From Atkinsonella hypoxylon (Eukaryota > Ascomycota > Sordariomycetes > Hypocreales > Clavicipitaceae): 64,000 bases of DNA. The position numbers were made by a program, and so were the translations under genes. This document shows positions 57,415 to 64,000 of the stretch, piece by piece. The first letter of the stretch is position 1. Each line of letters begins with the position of its first letter. The notes beneath the pieces are model-generated. The model saw nothing but the letters and a program-made list of their open reading frames with translations. It was not told the origin of the DNA and ran no database searches. Location: contig JFHB01000009.1 in the NCBI GenBank assembly GCA_000729835.1, forward strand, positions 186,001 to 250,000, in the 5' to 3' direction.

Positions 57415-59416
57415 GATATTGACGACAAAGTCTGCAAAAGATAGCGAGGCAGACTCCCCAAGGCAAGCTGTTGGCAGCCAAGGGCTGACCGAGGGGCTGT
57501 GCACTGTAAAAAGTGATACAATAAGACGGGTTAAAGAGACCCTACCATGAAGGAAACCGCTCGTAAATAGTCTGGTGCGAATGTTGCTAGCTGGCGCAAT
57601 CCCGTTTCAGATGCTGTTCGGGGAGAGGTGAGTGCTCGGCGACAAGGAGCGACCAGGAGGAGAGGCCAGAATGTGGTGTGGTCGTGTTGGTGGTTTGCGC
57701 AAATGCGTGATGTTAATTAGTTAGTTATGGCAGGCATCGATTTCCAACAGCCTAGATCAGGCAGATCAGGCAGATCAGGCAGATCAGGCAGAGAGGGGGT
57801 TAACTAATGTAGGGTTCCGGTTTATGCTCGCGAAAGCAAACGAGGCCAAGGGCTGTGCTGGGGTGCATCTAGCGGCAGACGGTATGAACTGGATTGGATG
57901 GATATCAGGTGCTGCCTGGTGTGCTGCCTGCACAAAGTGTAGCATTGTACCAGACCATTGAGACATCTCTACAGCGTTGGAACACACTGACCAGCTTCCT
58001 CCTGCTCCACAACTCGCGCGCTACGAAATCGTCAGTTTTAGGGGACCTGACGCTACAAGACGCGGCAGGTGCTGGCAAATGCGGCCCTGTCATGAACTCA
58101 TTCGGGGCAACATCACCAAAAAAACAAAGACGCTGCCGTTCGTCCTCGCAGCCTGGGCGCGGGAATTAGCCGTCCATTGATCTGATCATTGATCTGATGG
58201 CACGCGTATATATCCCTGTCTTGGGAATCTGCCTGACAAGGCGTATTTCTCTTTCGGGCTGGAATCTCCGCGGTCGGCGAACGGCCGGAGTGTCATAAGC
58301 ATCAATGATTGGGGGCGCAAGCTTCCAGAATGTACTCATATAGATAACTAGCCCGAGCGAGGACTATCGCCGACAGCCGTCGCAGAAATCCCAAAATAGC
58401 CCTGTTGTGCCACATCGATTCACGATGGCGTTTACACACGAAATCCCGTTGACGCCCGTCGACGCACATGCGCATCACCATCCACGCTTTTGTCCTGACG
58501 GGAGTGCGTGTGCGTGTGCAGTCTTGGCATAGACGCGTCAGGCCTCTCCACCTCTAGTATAGAACGCAAAGGCGATTATAATAGACACCAACCAGGATCG
58601 AAAACCTCCATCAGCATGTTCAGACGACCAAATCTAGTTGCATTGCGCGTTGCATTCGCGTCGTGCTTGGACAACGGTAGCCCCAAGTATACACCACACC
58701 ACCTAGCCGTGCTTCGAAGCTCAGGCGCGGCAAATGCAGACAATCCCGAGCTCATGATGGTTTGCCACCATGTGCTGCACTTGGCACTGCCCGCACGTCG
58801 TCCCGCAAAAGTCACCTGGGTTGATTAACTCATTTGTTGGGGGCCTTATAATAAAGCCATGCTCTCTATGCAGCTTTGCCATGTTTCAGTCGTTGCAGGA
58901 TAAGGCTGATATAACGAATACAAGAACAGCGAACAACGAACAACGAAACTCGGACAATTTTGATCAAGTTGCGGACGGCCACAAACAAGGGCTATGGATG
59001 GTGCCGTAGTGTCTTCTGGCAGGAAATGTAATATTGGCTAAAGATGAAGCAGTCTGAGCAGAGGTCTAAAGCAATGCTGCTTGAGCGCTGCATAGATAAA
59101 AGTCAACAAAAAGCTCTTATTGATGATAGTGCTCATTTCAAATTGGCCTAGTACTCGCGCTTCAACCAACAGACGGCAGGTAAATGAAACCTAAATGCTG
59201 CAATCTCTATTTCGATCCTCAAGACATTTGCAAAGACAAATGATTCAATCATGATCTCAACACAAAGAACGTGGTTCATACAAGGTTGAAAAAAAAAAAA
59301 AATTTTTTTTCGCAAAAGAAACAACTTTACTTAATGGTACAGAATTTTTTTAAACATTGCTTGCTTCATGGTTTCGTCACGACGCCGCAAATTGTCGACG
59401 CAACTCCATTGCAAGC
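57415..59416. other. 2.0-kb CRZ1 upstream region, no other gene seen
   Basis: Between the CRZ1 start and the AOX stop codon, both genes on minus. It contains the 9-bp tandem repeat at 57754-57791 and an A14-T8 tract at 59289-59310 just downstream of AOX. Frames of 60-106 codons are unsupported. Confidence 0.5.
57754..57791. repeat. tandem repeat, AGATCAGGC x4
   Basis: Four exact 9-bp units and a partial fifth, about 340 bp upstream of the CRZ1 start. Confidence 0.9.
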
Positions 59417-60670
59417 TCAGATGACCTCGGATCTCTCATACCCTGTGCCTTTTAAAGCTGGCTTGGGTGCTTCTCGGTCCTTGAAGGTGCTGACGAATGG
59501 GTTGGGATCCTCTTTCTGGTTGAGGTTGCCAAAAGTGTGGTTGACGCCACGATGGCCGGCTTCGTCAGCGCGAATGTACAGGATGAGGTCTTTCATGGTG
59601 CGGTTGCTCTCAGGCATGTTCCAATACTAGGCAGAAAATGTTAGTTTTGTTTTTCCAGTCTTCTTCGACGCTTTGTACGCGTTCCAAGTATTTTCGCGTA
59701 TTGAAGCGATACGATGGAGGGGTGGAACTCGGCTTACCCCGATGGCAATATCAGGTATCTGAAACTTGGGATCGGACCATTTTGGTAGGTAGCCCTGTTC
59801 GATCTCTCGAATGGCCCTTGAATATGTGTGTACGGCTTCTTCTTCCAAGTATCCGACAAATCTGTGGACAAGGCGCGGATGGAGGAGGTATGCCACGAAG
59901 AGGATGTTGAAGAAGACGCCTTGTGCACCGATGATCATGAGCTTCATGAACCATCCCGGTTCGCACATCTTCATGAATGTCAAGAGGTGCATCCTCTCGT
60001 TGTAGCTCTCTTCTAGCAAGGTCTCGATCCAGCCATTGTCGCGCTTCATGCGTCGAAGGCTGCTTAGGTGACGGAGCATTCCACCCACCATGCCTGGGAC
60101 ACCCGCGATACTTTCCAAGAAGACGAATCGGACAAGCTGTCCGAAGGTCAGTTGTTGTGATGCCTGGACAATGGTTCGAGAACTTTTTTCTTGTTTCACT
60201 TCACTTACCCATTGAGCTTCTGTCAGGGGCTTCTTTGCAACAATAGAAGTTGTAGGATGCTTCTCATCGACTTTCTGATCATCTCTCATGCCCGTCGCCT
60301 TGTTCATACAATATCGTGCAAAACGCACGATCTTCCAGGCCGCCCAATCGCTGAAGTTACGGGGCTCTCGATGGACCGGTTTGACGGCCAACATTTCTTC
60401 CATGGTATAACCGTGGTGAGGCCATGCTGGCTTGGTTGTCTGAATTTGAGGCGTATCCTTGGCTGGGAAGAAGTCGCGGAGTTGCGTTCTTGATGTAGTT
60501 GAGAAGAGCTTCGGTGAGGTTAATCTCTGAGGGCGGTGAATTGCTTCTGCACCAATTAGTCCTAGAACTGGTGGTGATCCAACAAGAGCATAGCCAACCA
60601 AACGGGTAAGCTGGGCTGCTTGTCGGGGATTCTGTATTTGGACTCGTGTTCTGACTGTGGTAGAAATCAT
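59417..60670 (-). CDS. AOX1: alternative oxidase, mitochondrial
   Basis: Exons 60670-60209, 60136-59738 and 59626-59417; introns 72 and 111 bp; 356 residues, the normal fungal length. The longer frame upstream starts with GTG, so ATG 60670 (MISTTVRTRVQIQNPRQAAQ, Arg-rich mitochondrial presequence) is used. Di-iron ligand motifs in order: LESIAGVPGMV (E162), NERMHLL (E201, H204), LEEEAVHTY (about 252) and ADEAGHRGVNH (E309, H312). The enzyme takes electrons from ubiquinol to oxygen at the matrix side of the inner membrane, bypassing complexes III and IV. The 72-nt first intron is stop-free and in frame (24 codons), so its retention would put an insert just before LVRFVFLES. Confidence 0.95.
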
Positions 60671-61770
60671 GGAGAGTGATGAACTGGAATATACTAGGTG
60701 GTTGTGACGGATGTAAGATGGGTAGACGCTGTTCGGGTTCACTATGAATGCGAAGAGTTTGACGCTACTCGATGTATCTTGATGGCTTTGGTTTGAATAT
60801 CATGTGCTATGCTAGGCTTTGTGCCTGTAAGTGCCCGTCGGGATAGCTTTTTATATTATATCTCTGTAAGCCAGGTCGGCACAGGTCGGCGATTGCTGAG
60901 GAGTCATAACGGCCTCTTCGGGACTAATAGCATCCCTCCCGACGCTGTTGTTGCCGCGACCCACCCCTCAAAAACTTTGAAAGGACCTGATTGCCGGTGT
61001 CTCCATTAAAAATCTCCTTCAGGGAGCTGCTGAGGCTACATCGGTGTTTACAATTTGTGAGAGAGTCCCTGGTCGGAATGTCCCGGGTGTCACTGTCACT
61101 GGCTTCGGAGCCTACCTCCCTCCCTGTCTTGCTTTCGGGCCATTCCGACAAACTGTCAAGAAAATGATTTCTATACTTGGCTACGGACACAAATAAACTG
61201 TGGAAACTTGCTCATAAGCCGCAGTGGTTCTTTCTTGAAGAGGTCACGCGGGAATTTTTTTTTTATCGTGCATCGGGCGTACTTACTGTTGCTGCCTCAG
61301 TTTCAAAAACGTTAGCGCCCCCCTTGGCTCTTATCATCTCGTGTCGCCGACCAGCGTTAGCTGAAACTTCTGCTATCTGATAACACATTGCAACCTAATG
61401 AGAAGTATAGGATATTTCCAGTCCATTGCGATTGTCATCTGCCGGGCTTTGAAATACTCAGAATAGTCCACATCCTATACCCCATCATCATGTTATTCGT
61501 CAATCTGGCAGCATACTTCGTTGTATATCACAAATTGTTGACAGGTGCAGCAGATTGCAAATTTTTCCCGGTCACACGACACGATGCAACGGGTATATAA
61601 AACCTCAAATTAAGCTGAGGATACTTGAGACGCTGTTTCTACAGTATAAAACCCAAACAGGTCTTGATTTACTTTCTCCTAAGCTTGAGCCAATGATAAC
61701 TCGCCGTGGTCTTGCAAGGCCATATCCGATGAGCGTCATTTCTCTTTGATTATACGATAGGCGTAGTTCT
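60671..61770. other. AOX upstream region, no gene seen
   Basis: 1.1 kb between the AOX start and the arginyl-tRNA synthetase stop, both on minus. It probably holds the AOX promoter. I looked for and did not find a convincing zinc-cluster or STRE array. Confidence 0.45.
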
Positions 61771-64000
61771 TTACATCCTTGGGGCCAGTCAGCTTCAATT
61801 TTTATGTGCAAACATCGGAAGCTAGGCATGTGCGCTTACCTTTCGAGTGGCGTCAAGCCAAGGATACGCATCCCATTGGCCAGCGCAATCCGTGCGGCAT
61901 CATACAATGCCATTCGAGCCTTGGAAACTTCCGGCTCACTGCCCACCACCTTGAGGTGCTCGTAGCTCGTGCTGATCACGTGTGTCATCCTAAACAGATA
62001 AGTGAGCACCGTTGCTGGTTCCAGCGTCTTGAGCGTATTTTGAAGCACGTCGGGCCATCGCGCAAGCATGCGGACAATGTTCACAGCGTCTTCTTCTGTT
62101 AGAAATGAAAGATCGGCGTTATTCAATTCTTCATCAGAAAAGTTCACTCGACGCCTAATGGAGCACAGTCGAGCGTGAGCGTATTGAAGGTAGGGTCCTG
62201 TGTCACCTTCAAAAGAGGTCATTGCATCCATATTGAAAGTGTAGCTATTAATCCTGTTACTTGTATTAGAGATCCGGCGTATACCGCCGCTGCGAACATC
62301 TCGGGGCTTACCTCTTTCCGCTCATGTCCTGGACCATAACGCTGCTGATACCCAAGATGTCGGCTGTGACTTCAGGGTCTTCAACTTGAGCGTACTTTTC
62401 TTCATTCTTCTTCATAGTCTCGTGCATATGGTCCGCGCAGTCCTTCAGGATGTCATCCAGACTGAAACAGAAAACTTAGCCACAGATGTCAAGTCCACGG
62501 CCGAGAGCCGATTCACTAGTAGAGCGCTTACAATTTCACGGTGCCTTTGCGGGTGCTCATGCCAAGTACCAAACCAAAGTTGATATGCTGGCACTTTTTG
62601 GCAATGTCCTTGTAGCCAAGGAGCTCGATGATCTGGAAAAGTTGTTGGAGATGGAGATCTTGTTGACTAGCCACCACGTAAATCATGTAGTCGAACTTGT
62701 ATTCCTCGTGCTTTAAAACCGGTCTCGTTAGCATTAAGAACTGAGACCAAGATACCTGCTTACGTCACTTACGCGACCTAGTAATTCACAAATATCACGA
62801 GTCAAATACAGCGCAGTGCCGTCTCGTTTTCTACATGAGCCCAGTAGCTAGTTAGTTATACCGCAAAGTTTCTTCTTTTCTTGTCCTCAAAAAAATAGCC
62901 ATGCAATTACGTACCGAAGAATTGTGGTGCCTAGCTTCTTCCCAGCTTTGCTGGGCAGAAGCTGCGTGAAGTCGATTAGAACAGCGCCTTTGTCTTCTCT
63001 AGAAATGTTCTTTTCCTTCATTTGTTCGGCAACTTTGGCCATAGATTCCTCGGACACTTGGCTTTCACCTAGCTGTTGTCAGTCTTTATCATGCCTCCAC
63101 ATATGTGACAAACACATACCACTGAACTTATCAAATTGAATGTTGAGGCGAGAGTACGTCTCTGTAGGAAAAATTGTGTCAGGACATGAGTTTTTTGCTT
63201 AACAAGTGCGTCCAAATCATAGCAAGCAGCTGATCTATGTCCTACAGCAGAGCGTTCCTACCTTTATACCGAGCGATACTCAGGTCTCGGAAGCGTTGCC
63301 ATTGGGCTAAAACCTCTTCATCCCTATCCGTCTGGTCGTAAAACTATCAATAACTCAGCCTAATCGATCAGAATTCGAGGTCGCTCACCATGCGCTTGAA
63401 GTATTGACGGGCTTGTTCATCGAGACTGTTGGCTTCTAAGGCGCTGACATCCTTGCCCTCCTTCCTCTGTGCCTCAATTGATTCTTTCTCTGCGGTCAAC
63501 TCTGCGTTAATCTGGACGTAAAGCTTGAAGAGATGATCAATAGGATTCTTCTTCAGTGCTTCTTCATCACCATTGCGCTCATAGGCCAAAGCAAGTAAGC
63601 CGTATTGCTTGCCCCAGTCACCGAGATCTTGCCAGATGATGGTTAGTCTTTCATGTGTCATTTCCCTCGCAATATTTGACCTCAGGTACACTTACAATTC
63701 ATGCGGACTACATCCCATCCACTAGCCTCGTACAAGTTGGCGATAAAACTTCCAATAATGGTCGATCGGAGATGGCCGGCGTGGAAAGGTTTGGCGACAT
63801 TCGGAGAGCTGAATTCTACGATCTAACGTCACATAAGCCACGTGGTTGCCTTCCAGAGCACTGTCTATAAAACTTACGATACGTTTTTGGCCCGAGTCTG
63901 CATTCTTGGGATCTCGGAGACCATTGAAACGGTTATGACCTCGATGCTTATTAGTCCTGATGTTGAGCTAGCTTTACTATCGACTTACCATAGCTCTTTG
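61771..64000 (-). CDS. arginyl-tRNA synthetase (5' end beyond window)
   Basis: Twelve visible exons on minus: 64000-63989, 63939-63878, 63822-63696, 63627-63389, 63343-63262, 63161-63120, 63068-62915, 62830-62773, 62710-62532, 62461-62312, 62253-61840 and 61777-61771. Introns are 45-100 bp and every phase agrees. Class I signature: RIIVEFSSPNVAKPFHAGHL with HAGH as the HIGH motif, RSTIIGSF, VVRMNYLGDWGKQYGLLAL, DGTALYLTRDICELLGR, YKFDYMIYVVASQQDLH, INFGLVLGMSTRKGTVKF (KMSKS-loop region), then the DALR anticodon domain SFEGDTGPYLQYAHARLCSI. The last exon is 7 nt and restores the family's terminal LER-M-stop. It charges tRNA-Arg; cytosolic or dual location cannot be judged without the N-terminus. 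Confidence 0.94.

Noticed and set aside
63947..63988. 42-bp version of the first visible arginyl-tRNA synthetase intron
   Set aside because: The branch site would sit too close to the acceptor; the 49-bp version (63940-63988) places CTAAT properly and restores YGHNRFNGLRDP.
1..64000. tRNA, rRNA or CRISPR features
   Set aside because: I looked for B-box (GGTTCGAATCC-like) words on both strands and for regular direct repeats with spacers and found none convincing; a covariance search would be needed to exclude tRNAs fully.

Overview
This window is nuclear DNA of a filamentous ascomycete. Many genes are broken by short introns (about 45-170 bp) with GTAAGT/GTATGT donors, CTAAC/CTGAC-type branch sites and CAG/TAG acceptors. 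The gene set is fungal: alternative oxidase, a Crz1-type calcineurin-responsive factor, a DUF1996 secreted protein, mitochondrial prolyl-tRNA synthetase and Noc1/Mak21. A Sordariomycete, perhaps Hypocreales, is my inference; nothing here fixes the species. All exon junctions were worked out by hand from splice signals, frame continuity and family conservation.

Layout, left to right. A pICln-like Sm-assembly chaperone (minus, cut by the left edge) sits head to head with a small unknown gene. Next come a one-TM disordered protein, a DUF1996 secreted protein, and about 5.9 kb without a supportable gene (8.3-14.2 kb) with an AT-rich core. Then follow an F-box protein, an AT-hook protein, V-ATPase subunit C, APS kinase, a mitochondrial 4HBT thioesterase-like protein and Mak21/Noc1. 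A 351-bp inverted-repeat element with a 9-bp target duplication lies 122 bp upstream of mitochondrial prolyl-tRNA synthetase. It is followed by prefoldin 5, an unnamed gene with an in-frame TAG, ORC1, the spliceosomal WD40 protein Prp46/PRL1, the proteasome chaperone Nas6 (two GC-AG introns and a 14-nt exon), a TMF/Sgm1 golgin and a 1876-residue Lys/Glu/Trp-repeat protein. A gene-poor 4.4 kb (50.8-55.2 kb) precedes Crz1, alternative oxidase and arginyl-tRNA synthetase (cut by the right edge).

Most genes are housekeeping: RNA and ribosome biogenesis (pICln, Mak21, Prp46), translation (two tRNA synthetases), proteostasis (prefoldin, Nas6), replication (ORC1), vacuolar acidification, sulfate assimilation and Golgi tethering, plus stress or respiratory control (Crz1, AOX). 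There is no sign of an operon, a secondary-metabolite cluster or a prokaryotic system. The more unusual signals are the large Trp-Lys repeat protein, the in-frame stop in an otherwise intact gene, the Mutator-like MITE, and the non-canonical splicing in NAS6.
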